11,847 nucleotides of DNA from Clostridia bacterium (GTDB taxonomy: Bacteria > Bacillota > Clostridia > Oscillospirales > Acutalibacteraceae), in NCBI GenBank assembly GCA_900769775.1, contig CAAGHT010000047.1, forward strand, positions 1 through 11,847. The letters are read 5' to 3'. Position 1 is the stretch's first letter. Every line of letters starts with the position of its first letter. Below are positions 1 through 6,167 of this stretch, in pieces. The notes under the pieces were generated by a model. That model was not told the DNA's origin. It saw only the letters and a list, made by a program, of their open reading frames with translations, and made no database searches. Made by a program: the position numbers and the translations under genes.

Positions 1-170
1 ATGAGGCAAAAGAGGCTGTGAAAAAAGGAGCCAACTGCTGCTTTATATTAAATCCAACGCGTGTCAGTGAAATTGCCGATGTTGCAGCGGCAGGGGATAC
101 AATGCCGCAAAAATCAACCTATTTTTATCCAAAGCTTATAACAGGACTAGTTGTGAATAAGGTAAAATAA
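1..170 (+). CDS. DUF1015-family protein, C-terminal fragment
   Basis: This is the 3' end of a gene that begins before the window. The open frame starts at base 3 and ends with TAA at 168-170, giving about 55 residues. The stretch LNPTR, followed by MPQKSTYFYPKL and TGLVVN, resembles the conserved C-terminus of DUF1015 proteins (COG4198), a widespread family of unknown biochemical function. No catalytic role can be assigned from the tail. A strong intrinsic hairpin begins right after the stop codon. The family call rests on my memory of the C-terminal motif, not on a search. Confidence 0.7.
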   Translation, partial: EAKEAVKKGANCCFILNPTRVSEIADVAAAGDTMPQKSTYFYPKLITGLVVNKVK

Positions 171-198
171 AAAAGAGTCGCTTTTGCGACTCTTTTTT
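171..198. terminator. Bidirectional intrinsic terminator
   Basis: An 11-bp perfect stem (171-181 with 186-196) closes a TTTT loop. It is flanked by A-runs on the left and T-runs on the right, so it can end transcription of the plus-strand DUF1015 gene and also of the minus-strand tRNA transcript. The last T of the tract is the first base of the tRNA-Glu CCA complement, so the tRNA 3' end abuts the terminator directly. Confidence 0.85.
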
Positions 199-273
199 GG
201 TGACCCGGACGGGATTCGAACCCGTGTTACCGCCGTGAAAGGGCGGTGTCTTAGGCCTCTTGACCACCGGGCC
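198..273 (-). tRNA. tRNA-Glu (anticodon TTC), CCA encoded
   Basis: On the minus strand this folds into a 76-nt tRNA. The acceptor stem is GGCCCGG paired with CCGGGTC, the anticodon loop is CTTTCAC (anticodon TTC), the T-loop is GTTCGAATC, the discriminator base is A, and CCA is encoded at 198-200. It is the second gene of a two-tRNA transcript, 5 bases after tRNA-Met. Confidence 0.96.
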
Positions 274-278
274 ATCGG

Positions 279-355
279 TGGTGGCTATAGTAGGATTCGA
301 ACCTACGACACCGCGGGTATGAACCGCGTGCTCTAGCCAACTGAGCTATATAGCC
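279..355 (-). tRNA. tRNA-Met (anticodon CAT), probably elongator, CCA encoded
   Basis: On the minus strand this folds into a 77-nt tRNA. The acceptor stem is GGCTATA/TATAGCC, the anticodon stem is CGCGG/CCGCG and the loop is TTCATAC (anticodon CAT). The fully paired acceptor end and the lack of three consecutive G-C pairs in the anticodon stem argue against an initiator. It resembles elongator tRNA-Met more than the lysidine-modified tRNA-Ile(CAT), but the latter is not strictly excluded. It is the first gene behind the promoter at 370-398. Confidence 0.93.
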
Positions 356-369
356 ATAGCGCACAGCCT

Positions 370-398
370 ATTATAACCAAACAAAAGGCGTTTGTCAA
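370..398 (-). promoter_or_regulatory. Consensus sigma-A promoter of the tRNA-Met/tRNA-Glu transcript
   Basis: On the minus strand a perfect TTGACA (393-398) and a perfect TATAAT (370-375) are separated by exactly 17 bases. The promoter ends 15 bases before the tRNA-Met 5' end, as expected for a strong stable-RNA promoter. Confidence 0.92.
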
Positions 399-681
399 CA
401 TTTTTTTGCGAAATTTAAAAAGTTGGCATAAAAAATGCTTTTTGGACAAGTTATCATAATGTGAAAATTTTACTCGCATAAAGCGGTGGATAAGAAGGTG
501 CAAATCGTTTAAAACTTTTTTAAAACATTATAATTTTACCGAAAAATGGCGAAAAAACGAGAAAAAATCAATTTTTTCTTCTCTCACTCAGAAAAGTTAT
601 TAACATTTTCAACAGAGTTTTCCACATTCGCCTTGTTACAACAGTTAACATAACAACAAAATTTTATGCGAAAAACCTGTC
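399..681. other. AT-rich intergenic region with DnaA-box-like 9-mers
   Basis: No supportable gene is seen between the tRNA promoter and the EamA promoter. The stretch is strongly AT-rich. It carries a tandem of DnaA-box-like 9-mers on the plus strand: TTATTAACA (597-605), TTTTCAACA (606-614) and TTTTCCACA (618-626). A near match in the opposite orientation lies at 485-493 (GGTGGATAA). A short AT-only hairpin at 560-579 (AGAAAAAA/TTTTTTCT) is too weak to call a terminator. Confidence 0.4.
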
Positions 682-709
682 TTGACAGACGGCGCTTATA
701 TTATATAAT
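682..709 (+). promoter_or_regulatory. Promoter of the EamA transporter gene
   Basis: TTGACA (682-687) and TATAAT (704-709) are both perfect consensus hexamers with a 16-base spacer. They lie about 30 bases upstream of the ribosome binding site of the transporter gene. Confidence 0.85.
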
Positions 710-742
710 GTATATAACGATTATCAGGGGGAGGCGAGAGGC

Positions 743-1630
743 TTGGAAAAGCAGGGAAGAGCATATACTCTTTATTTACTGATTTCTTATTTCATTTTCG
801 GTTCGATTGGGCTTTTTGTAAAATTTGTTCCGCTGCCTTCTGCCGTTATCGCCGCTTTCAGAGGTATTTGCGGCGCAATCTTCATTTTTATCTTTATGCT
901 GATTGCAAAAAAGCGCATATCGGCGGGGGGGCTTCGGAAAAATTTCCTTTTGCTTGGGCTGAGCGGACTTGCCATCGGCTTTAACTGGATATTCCTTTTT
1001 GAGGCATACCGTTACACCTCTATTGCAACGGCAACCCTCTGCTATTATATGGCGCCCGTTTTTGTCAGCGTGGCGGCCCCCTTTATATTAAAGGAGAGGC
1101 TGACCCTTAAAAATATTGCTTCAATTATAGTTGCCCTTATCGGAATGGGGCTGGTTTCGGGCGCATCGTTTAATGGCGGCGAGATTTTGGGCGTTCTTTT
1201 AGGGCTCAGCGCGGCGCTTCTTTATGCCTTTGCCATAATCTGTAACAAAAAGATGGGAGAAATCGCTCCCGAAACGAGAGCTCTCTCTCAGCTTTTAATA
1301 GCAGGAATCACCGTTTTGCCCTACACTCTTCTGACACTCGATACGGCTTCTCTGACTATAAATACACAGGGAATAATACTCCTTATTATAATAGGTGTAG
1401 TCCACACAGGCGTCGCATACGTTTTAAACCTCGGCTCGGTGGCAAGAGTTCCTGCGGGAACAGTGGCGGTGCTCTCTTATACCGACCCCGTTGTGGCAAT
1501 AATCCTTGAAGCGGTAGTATTTATGAAGCTGCCCGATATAACAGTTATAATCGGCGCGGTGCTTATCCTCGGCGCAACAGCCGCCGCTTCGATAGAAGTG
1601 AGACACAAGGCAACAGACAACAGGCACTAG
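743..1630 (+). CDS. EamA-family (DMT superfamily) membrane transporter
   Basis: This is a 295-residue integral membrane protein with ten predicted hydrophobic helices, at roughly 9-27, 33-54, 68-86, 93-115, 122-139, 146-166, 182-198, 211-230, 240-260 and 266-284. The two halves are related, each ending near a conserved helix pair (FIL-KERLT around 114-121 and the SYTDPVVAIILE block at 245-256), which is typical of EamA/RhaT drug/metabolite transporters. Substrates in this family vary (amino acids, metabolites, drugs) and cannot be told from sequence. The start is TTG at 743, chosen because AGGGGGAGG (726-734) lies 8 bases upstream and no in-frame ATG is near the N-terminus. The gene appears monocistronic, with its own promoter and a terminator at 1695-1721. 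Confidence 0.9.
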   Translation: MEKQGRAYTLYLLISYFIFGSIGLFVKFVPLPSAVIAAFRGICGAIFIFIFMLIAKKRISAGGLRKNFLLLGLSGLAIGFNWIFLFEAYRYTSIATATLCYYMAPVFVSVAAPFILKERLTLKNIASIIVALIGMGLVSGASFNGGEILGVLLGLSAALLYAFAIICNKKMGEIAPETRALSQLLIAGITVLPYTLLTLDTASLTINTQGIILLIIIGVVHTGVAYVLNLGSVARVPAGTVAVLSYTDPVVAIILEAVVFMKLPDITVIIGAVLILGATAAASIEVRHKATDNRH

Positions 1631-1694
1631 TTAAGAGGCGTCTGCGACGCTATTATCGGGGCGGAGGTCTTTGAAGGTTAATCAGCAAATTGTA

Positions 1695-1721
1695 GGGGCG
1701 AGCACAGCTCGCCCGTTTTTA
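1695..1721 (+). terminator. Intrinsic terminator after the EamA gene
   Basis: An 8-bp GC-rich stem, GGGCGAGC (1696-1703) with GCTCGCCC (1707-1714), has an ACA loop and is followed by G and TTTTT. The TGTAGGGGCG...CGCCCG form resembles a short palindromic intergenic element I have seen often in Clostridia, so it may exist in many genomic copies. A smaller hairpin (GCGTC/GACGC, 1638-1650) lies nearer the stop codon. Confidence 0.75.
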
Positions 1722-1735
1722 TTATGCTCCAAAAA

Positions 1736-1765
1736 TTGCAAAAGATTAAAGCAATATGTTATAAT
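1736..1765 (+). promoter_or_regulatory. Candidate promoter of the sigma/anti-sigma operon
   Basis: TTGCAA (1736-1741) and TATAAT (1760-1765) are separated by 18 bases, about 90 bases upstream of the sigma factor start. It reads as a housekeeping promoter. I could not recognise an ECF-type GGAAC/CGTC promoter nearby, so autoregulation by the ECF factor is not visible. Confidence 0.55.
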
Positions 1766-1854
1766 TAAAAACAGAAAAAAATTCTTTTAAAATGTAAGAT
1801 ATTGCCAACTTATTTGTATATAAAAGTGAATAAATTCGAGGCAGAGGTGAAAAT

Positions 1855-2415
1855 ATGGATGATAAAAAATTATTAAGGTTACTTGGCAAAGACCCGAATA
1901 AAGGAATGGAAACACTAATGAATGAGTATGCAGGGCTTGTTTATGCCACGGTAAAGGGTCGGCTTTCCGATTCTCGATACATATCATCTGATATTGAAGA
2001 CTGTGTTGCAGATGTGTTTATTAAATTCTTCGCCAATCTTTCGCACTATGATAGCAGTATAGCAAGTATAAAAACCTATCTTTGTGTTATTGCGCGGAAT
2101 TGCGCTGTAAATATTGCGAAGAAAAGAGCGCTTGAGGGCGCGGTTTATATCGATGATGAGGCTTCCTTTTTGCAGATTGCGGATGAAGTTTTAATTGAAC
2201 GGCGGCTGGAAGAGGATGAGCTGCGCCACGAGATAATTAAGGCGGTGGAGTTGCTGGGCGAACCTGATTCCGGCATTATATTCCGAAAGTATTATTACGG
2301 ACAATCATCAAAGGAAATTGCTAAGGCGGTTGGGATTAGCGTTCAAAATGTAGATACCAGGACGCACAGGGCACTTATCAAACTTAGAAAAATGTTTGGA
2401 GGGAGCGAAGAATGA
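1855..2415 (+). CDS. ECF-type RNA polymerase sigma factor (sigma-70 family)
   Basis: This is a 186-residue protein with the two-domain build of extracytoplasmic-function sigma factors. Region 2 spans about 22-92; DIEDCVADVFIKFF at 46-59 matches the core-binding helix pattern, and KTYLCVIARNCAVNIAKKR at 73-91 matches the -10 recognition segment. Region 4 spans about 122-178 and has a helix-turn-helix around 151-173 (SKEIAKAVGISVQNVDTRTHRA). Such factors direct RNA polymerase to a small regulon, often for envelope or antimicrobial stress. AGAGGTGA sits just upstream of the ATG. The stop overlaps the start of the next gene as ATGA, so the two are translationally coupled, as expected of a sigma factor and its controller. 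The signal and regulon are not evident. Confidence 0.88.
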   Translation: MDDKKLLRLLGKDPNKGMETLMNEYAGLVYATVKGRLSDSRYISSDIEDCVADVFIKFFANLSHYDSSIASIKTYLCVIARNCAVNIAKKRALEGAVYIDDEASFLQIADEVLIERRLEEDELRHEIIKAVELLGEPDSGIIFRKYYYGQSSKEIAKAVGISVQNVDTRTHRALIKLRKMFGGSEE

Positions 2416-3785
2416 AAAAATCAATATCTGAAATATTTGATGCCGCTACGGCACAAGAACTTGAGAAACTCGTTTCAGAAAACGAGCCACCGGAGCTTCC
2501 CGAAGAAGCTCTTGATAAAATAAAGAAAAAGGTTTTGGAAAGCGAAGAGCTCGCCGTCGGCAAAAAGACGAAGAGGGCATTTAAATGGCGGTGGAAATAT
2601 GCTCTGCCGGCAGGAGCTGCGGTTGTTTTGGCCATTGCCATCGCAATAGCGGCGCTTCCAATAGCGCCCGTATGGTACGGTGCGCACTATTCGGCAGAAG
2701 AGCTTGCAGAATTAGTAAACGGTCTATACGATTCTGTATCCACAAACGCTTACAAGGAGATTTGCGTAGCGGGCGCTGAATATCTGGATATCGGTGACCT
2801 GTCTAAAAAGGCTTTCCTTGATATTTACGAGCGGCAGGGCGACAAAAAGAGCGACGAGAAAGAATTCAGAAAATTTATTGACGACATTCTTACTCGGCTT
2901 GAAAAAGCAATAAGTGGCGGAAAAGCTCAGTACGAGGTTAAGGAAAGGGTTGAAGAACTGGGGGCAGATGGAGATATCGGAGGTTATCACTTGTCGGGGA
3001 GACAAGATGCAGATGAACACCGATTTTCTTTATCAGACTTATTTGACAAGAACGGTAAAAAAATAGTACTTGATGGAAAAACTGTTCAGATAGACCAGCG
3101 ACAATCGGATGAAGAAATTATAAAATCGCTCGAGTGGGTAAGAAAGAGACTCTGCGATATTTTCGGCGAGAATTTTAAAGACACAAAGGTGAGTCGAAGC
3201 TTTAACAAATATAACGAAAATGGAGCACAAACCATATATGTTTATTTCTATAATGAGAGTGCTCACTACCTCAATAAAACTCAGAGTTATCCTGTGTCTG
3301 ATTATATATTGATTAGTTTTGATAATTATGACAATGGTGCCAAATCGACAGAAGTACTGAGTGATAGTGTTTTAACCGATGCCCATATTATATATCGAAA
3401 ACTGCGCACAAGGGTGTCGACCGAATATAAAACTATTGCAAAGGCAAAAATAATATCCCTCAAAAAAGCGGAGGAATACTTATATAAGGGTTATGTCTTT
3501 GGTTTTCACACCTGTCCTATATGTATGGAAGATCAGGAAAAGATAAGCTTTGAGGGTTATGATTTCGTGGATATAGAGTATGTTTTTGCCCGCGACCACA
3601 AAACCAATGACGAAACGATAGGAGTTCCGTTCTATGCCTTTTATAAAAAACTCGGGACCGCAAAAAACGGAAATGAAATTTATGCAAAAACCTATGTGGC
3701 GGCAATAGAGATTGAGGGATATGAGGAATATTTTGAAAAACAGCGAGAAAGCCACCCTAAAGACCCTGTCGTGGTTGTTGAGTAA
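2412..3785 (+). CDS. Membrane-anchored probable anti-sigma factor with large extracytoplasmic domain
   Basis: This is a 457-residue protein. Residues 1-60 are charged, mostly helical and cytoplasmic by inference. A single hydrophobic helix at about 64-85 follows basic residues (FKWRWKY), which predicts N-in topology. The remaining 370 residues would lie outside the membrane. Overlap with the ECF sigma gene (ATGA) and the single-span layout make it the likely partner anti-sigma, with the N-terminal segment binding the sigma factor. No zinc-binding HxxxCxxC anti-sigma motif is present in the N-terminal region, so it is not a ZAS-type protein. The ectodomain is not a family I can name. It contains a CPIC motif at 368-371 and conserved-looking aromatic blocks (EGYDFVDIEYVF, VPFYAFYKKLG). 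The CxxC may form a disulfide or bind metal. The anti-sigma role is an inference from context. Confidence 0.65.
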   Translation: MKKSISEIFDAATAQELEKLVSENEPPELPEEALDKIKKKVLESEELAVGKKTKRAFKWRWKYALPAGAAVVLAIAIAIAALPIAPVWYGAHYSAEELAELVNGLYDSVSTNAYKEICVAGAEYLDIGDLSKKAFLDIYERQGDKKSDEKEFRKFIDDILTRLEKAISGGKAQYEVKERVEELGADGDIGGYHLSGRQDADEHRFSLSDLFDKNGKKIVLDGKTVQIDQRQSDEEIIKSLEWVRKRLCDIFGENFKDTKVSRSFNKYNENGAQTIYVYFYNESAHYLNKTQSYPVSDYILISFDNYDNGAKSTEVLSDSVLTDAHIIYRKLRTRVSTEYKTIAKAKIISLKKAEEYLYKGYVFGFHTCPICMEDQEKISFEGYDFVDIEYVFARDHKTNDETIGVPFYAFYKKLGTAKNGNEIYAKTYVAAIEIEGYEEYFEKQRESHPKDPVVVVE

Positions 3786-3861
3786 GCATTTTCACTTTTT
3801 TTGTATCGTAATTATATTTGTGCGGAGCACACCGTAATTCTGCATTCTGCACTTTGCATTT

Positions 3862-3887
3862 AAAAAACGGGCATTTGCCCGTTTTTT
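3862..3887. terminator. Bidirectional terminator between convergent operons
   Basis: A perfect 11-bp stem, AAAAAACGGGC (3862-3872) with GCCCGTTTTTT (3877-3887), has an ATTT loop. It serves the plus-strand sigma/anti-sigma operon and, read from the other side, the DUF421-DUF4363 pair. Its right edge overlaps the TAA stop codon of the minus-strand gene (3886-3888). Confidence 0.9.
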
Positions 3888-4242
3888 ATTTATCCTTTTT
3901 AATATACTCGATAGCCTGAACTGCCTGCTCGGCGGTTGAAAGGAATTCCTCCTTTGCCTCCTCGCTTGAAAGCTGAGCCAGCCCCGTAAGTCGGGAGTCG
4001 ACCTCATAGAGAAGTCCGTGGTTTATATAAAGCTTTAAAATATGGCGCCGCTTTTCCCAAAAGCGCTCGGCATTCTGGGCGGCGACTGCCGCCGAAGCGT
4101 AGGCTCCCTTTTCGGCAAGATAAATTGACTGCTCAATACCTGAGCGGACCTCTTTGCAGGTAATATCAAAATAAACGGCACCTATAATACCGATAGAAAG
4201 TATCACTAAAAAGGCTATAAAGGAAATAGCTATTCGTTTCAA
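3886..4242 (-). CDS. DUF4363-like small membrane-anchored protein
   Basis: This 118-residue protein has an N-terminal hydrophobic helix (about 4-24) that can be a signal anchor, followed by a mainly helical extracytoplasmic part. No enzyme motif is seen. Its size, the helix-plus-helical-tail layout and its position directly behind a DUF421 gene fit the DUF4363 family, which I recall as a frequent neighbour of DUF421 in Clostridia. The start codon overlaps the DUF421 stop as ATGA, so translation is coupled and the two products probably act together. The function of the family is unknown. The single cysteine at position 29 lies just outside the predicted helix, with no lipobox in front of it. 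Confidence 0.7.
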   Translation of the reverse strand: MKRIAISFIAFLVILSIGIIGAVYFDITCKEVRSGIEQSIYLAEKGAYASAAVAAQNAERFWEKRRHILKLYINHGLLYEVDSRLTGLAQLSSEEAKEEFLSTAEQAVQAIEYIKKDK

Positions 4243-4913
4243 GGGGTAGGCTCCTTTTTAATAATGGTATAGTTCAGCTCGCGGTCAACCGACAGCAGAA
4301 ATACCTCTTTTTCGGTCGACTTGTTTGTTTTTAATATGCTTTCAACCTCGCGCCTCGTAATACCAAGCTCGCGCACGGCATCGGGCATATATTTTCCGTC
4401 ACTTATAACCGGCAAAAAGAGAAGGGCTGTGCCGTTTTTACCAAAATCGCTCTTAGTGGCAGGCTGGTCGGCGGTTTTAAGCAGAATGTTAAGGCTTCCG
4501 TTGGTCTCCATAATGGCATAGGCGACCGTGCTTATATCAAAAACATCGCGCGCTCTGAGCAGCTCGATAAGGTCGGTTACGGTTATGCGCAGATTTTTCA
4601 TTTCCCTTTGGTCGATAACCCCATTGTTTATGATTATCCGACTGCTTCCCGAGACAAGTCTGTGAAAGCGCGGCACCTTCAGCACAAGGAGCGAGACTAA
4701 CATTTCGAGAAAAACGAGGGTGAAAATAGCGGCAATACCGAGCAGCAGCGGCTGAGAGATATCCTGAAGCGGAATAGACGCCATTTCGGAAATGAGCAGG
4801 GTTACAACAAGCTCGCCCGGCTGCATTTCGCCAATCTGCCGCTTTCCCATAAGCCGTATACCTATTATAAGAAAAAGGTACATTACGGCGGCGCGGAAAA
4901 TAATAGTAAGCAT
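4239..4913 (-). CDS. DUF421 (YetF-like) membrane protein
   Basis: This is a 224-residue protein with three hydrophobic segments at the N-terminus (about 4-20, 34-50 and 56-78) and a soluble C-terminal domain. The RLMGKRQIGEMQPGELVVTL segment at 20-39 and the later blocks INNGVIDQREMKNLRIT and FDISTVAYAIMETNGSLNIL match the DUF421/YetF family, found in many Firmicutes including spore formers. Its biochemical role is not settled. The ATG at 4913 is preceded by GGTGA with a 6-base gap and gives the N-terminus usual for the family. It lies only 42 bases after rex with no room for a typical promoter, and its ribosome binding site lies inside the rex terminator hairpin. It is translationally coupled to the downstream DUF4363-like gene. 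Confidence 0.85.
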   Translation of the reverse strand: MLTIIFRAAVMYLFLIIGIRLMGKRQIGEMQPGELVVTLLISEMASIPLQDISQPLLLGIAAIFTLVFLEMLVSLLVLKVPRFHRLVSGSSRIIINNGVIDQREMKNLRITVTDLIELLRARDVFDISTVAYAIMETNGSLNILLKTADQPATKSDFGKNGTALLFLPVISDGKYMPDAVRELGITRREVESILKTNKSTEKEVFLLSVDRELNYTIIKKEPTP

Positions 4914-4949
4914 AAAAAATCACCGCTATTAGTATTAGCGGCGATTTTT
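4914..4949 (-). terminator. rex terminator hairpin that includes the DUF421 ribosome binding site
   Basis: In the minus-strand transcript, AAAAATCGCCGCTA (4949-4936) pairs with TAGCGGTGATTTTT (4928-4915), using one G-U pair, around a 7-base loop. The arm ends in a six-T tract that directly abuts the ATG of the DUF421 gene (4913-4911). The GGTGA at 4924-4920, the only Shine-Dalgarno candidate for that gene, is buried in the stem. The structure can act as a terminator, as a translational lock, or both. Confidence 0.75.
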
Positions 4950-4955
4950 ATTTTA

Positions 4956-5582
4956 TTATCCTTTTTTAATTTTATAGGAAAGGCGCATAAGGGTATCGGT
5001 GAAGTGAACATTTTCAACTGCAACATCGGGGTGCGCCAGCGCAATATCAAAATGAGAGAAGTTCCAGAAACCCTCAACACCGAGATCGACAAGACGGTCG
5101 GTAAGCTCCTTTGCTGCCGAGGTCGGTACGCATATAAATGCCGCCTTTGGCTCATTTTCTTTGCAGAAAGCTTCAAGCTCTCTGACATCGAGCACTGTCA
5201 TTCCCGCAACCTCACTGCCGATAAGCTCAGGATTATTGTCAAATAGGCCGACAAGCTCAAAGCCAAGCTTTAAAAAGTCCATATTATTTGCAACAACACG
5301 GCCGAGATTACCAACACCGAGCATAACCGCCTTCATAGGCTCATCAATGCCGAGGATAGAACCGATTTCCTCATAAAGATTGTCGATAGAATAACCATAG
5401 CCCTGCTGACCGAAGCCGCCGAAGCAGTTAAAGTCCTGTCTGACCTGACTTGCGGTGAGGTTCATTCTCTTTGCAAGCTCTCCCGAGGAGATGCGCTGAA
5501 TATTTTGTTTTTTAAGATTTCCGAGAAAGCGGTAGTAACGGGGGAGGCGTTTAATAACCGAAGCAGAAATATACTTGCCCAT
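4956..5582 (-). CDS. rex: Redox-sensing transcriptional repressor Rex
   Basis: This 208-residue protein has the usual Rex length and layout. A winged-helix DNA-binding domain spans about 1-80 (LPRYYRFL at 13-20; SGELAKRMNLTASQVRQDFNCFG at 33-55). It is followed by a Rossmann domain with the GVGNLG dinucleotide-binding motif at 89-94, LFDNNPELIG around 113-122, and the C-terminal swap helix after about 190. Rex binds DNA when NAD+ is high and is released by NADH, so it controls fermentation and anaerobic redox genes. The ATG at 5582 has GGGAG upstream. It is transcribed away from perR, with its own promoter in the shared gap, and is followed by a hairpin and the DUF421-DUF4363 pair. I see only one half of a Rex box near its start point, so autoregulation is not shown. 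Confidence 0.96.
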   Translation of the reverse strand: MGKYISASVIKRLPRYYRFLGNLKKQNIQRISSGELAKRMNLTASQVRQDFNCFGGFGQQGYGYSIDNLYEEIGSILGIDEPMKAVMLGVGNLGRVVANNMDFLKLGFELVGLFDNNPELIGSEVAGMTVLDVRELEAFCKENEPKAAFICVPTSAAKELTDRLVDLGVEGFWNFSHFDIALAHPDVAVENVHFTDTLMRLSYKIKKG

Positions 5583-5622
5583 AATTTTTCTCCCAAACTA
5601 ATTCATATTTTTAACAATCTTT

Positions 5623-5651
5623 ATTATATACCATACATTTTCATTTGTAAA
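5623..5651 (-). promoter_or_regulatory. rex promoter
   Basis: On the minus strand, TTTACA (5651-5646; one mismatch to consensus) and TATAAT (5628-5623; perfect) are separated by 17 bases. The predicted start point falls near 5616, leaving a leader of about 34 bases. Confidence 0.7.
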
Positions 5652-5683
5652 CACAAAAAATTTGATATTTTTAAAAAAAACTC

Positions 5684-5711
5684 TTGACAAATCAGTAATC
5701 ATTGCTATAAT
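5684..5711 (+). promoter_or_regulatory. perR operon promoter
   Basis: TTGACA (5684-5689) and TATAAT (5706-5711) are perfect hexamers with a 16-base spacer. The spacer itself contains a direct copy of one arm of the downstream palindrome, so a bound repressor would cover both promoter elements and the start point. Confidence 0.88.
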
Positions 5712-5712
5712 T

Positions 5713-5735
5713 AAATCAGTAACAATTACTGATTT
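5713..5735. promoter_or_regulatory. Probable PerR operator: perfect 10-3-10 palindrome, plus a direct half-site at 5689-5698
   Basis: The arms AAATCAGTAA (5713-5722) and TTACTGATTT (5726-5735) are perfect complements around CAA. The same AAATCAGTAA decamer recurs at 5689-5698, 24 bases upstream, followed by a partly matching second arm. The palindrome covers the predicted transcription start and ends right at the perR ribosome binding site. Fur-family repressors bind such AT-rich dyads, and autoregulation by PerR is the simplest reading. The sequence differs from the Bacillus PerR box (TTATAATNATTATAA), sharing only the central TAA/ATTA core. Confidence 0.7.
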
Positions 5736-5751
5736 GGAGGTGCAAACAGCT

Positions 5752-6132
5752 ATGAAGAACTATTCACGACAGCGAGAAGCGGTCTTAAAGGTGCTTGTTC
5801 ATACCGATACACACCCGACTGCCGCTTGGATCTATGAGCAGGTTAGAACTGAAATTCCGAATATCAGCCTCGGCACTGTATATAGAAATCTGTCGGGACT
5901 ATGTGAGGACGGAACGATCAGAAGGCTCTCCTTTGGAGATGCAAGCGACCATTTTGACGGCGATATGACCGTTCACAGTCACTTCTACTGTGAGCACTGC
6001 GGTGAAATAACCGACATATGGCTTGACCAGTCAAAGCTGCTCGGACCGATTGAGTCCGACTACAATGTAAAAGCCCGCTATGCCGATTTTAATATCACCG
6101 GCAAATGCGGTAAATGTTCAAATATGGATTAA
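5752..6132 (+). CDS. perR: Fur-family peroxide-responsive repressor PerR
   Basis: This 126-residue protein has an N-terminal winged helix (about 1-60, with GTVYRNL in the recognition region) and a metal-binding dimerisation domain. The five residues that bind the regulatory Fe/Mn in Bacillus PerR all have counterparts: H21, D69, H75, H77 and D88. The structural zinc cysteines are C80, C83, C119 and C122. It therefore looks like a working peroxide sensor that is inactivated by metal-catalysed histidine oxidation. The ATG at 5752 was chosen because GGAGGT (5736-5741) lies upstream and homology begins here. A longer in-frame reading from 5662 would run through the promoter and operator. It is the first gene of an operon with rubrerythrin 35 bases downstream. 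Confidence 0.92.
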   Translation: MKNYSRQREAVLKVLVHTDTHPTAAWIYEQVRTEIPNISLGTVYRNLSGLCEDGTIRRLSFGDASDHFDGDMTVHSHFYCEHCGEITDIWLDQSKLLGPIESDYNVKARYADFNITGKCGKCSNMD

Positions 6133-6167
6133 AGAAAACTATAAAAATTTTTTGGAGGTATTTTGTT

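Noticed and set aside
666..782. Small reading frame of 38 codons overlapping the EamA promoter
   Set aside because: It contains the -35 and -10 elements and overlaps the transporter gene out of frame, with no ribosome binding site.
5600..5617. Rex operator in the rex leader
   Set aside because: Only the first half (TTGTTAA on the minus strand) fits; the second half matches TTAACAA at about two of seven positions, too weak to annotate.
5662..5751. Longer N-terminal reading of the perR gene starting at 5662
   Set aside because: It would translate through the TTGACA/TATAAT promoter and the palindrome. A good GGAGGT site precedes ATG 5752, where homology to PerR begins.
6114..6167. Upstream start for rubrerythrin at 6114
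   Set aside because: It overlaps the end of perR and lacks a ribosome binding site, while GGAGGT 8 bases before ATG 6168 gives the usual rubredoxin N-terminus.
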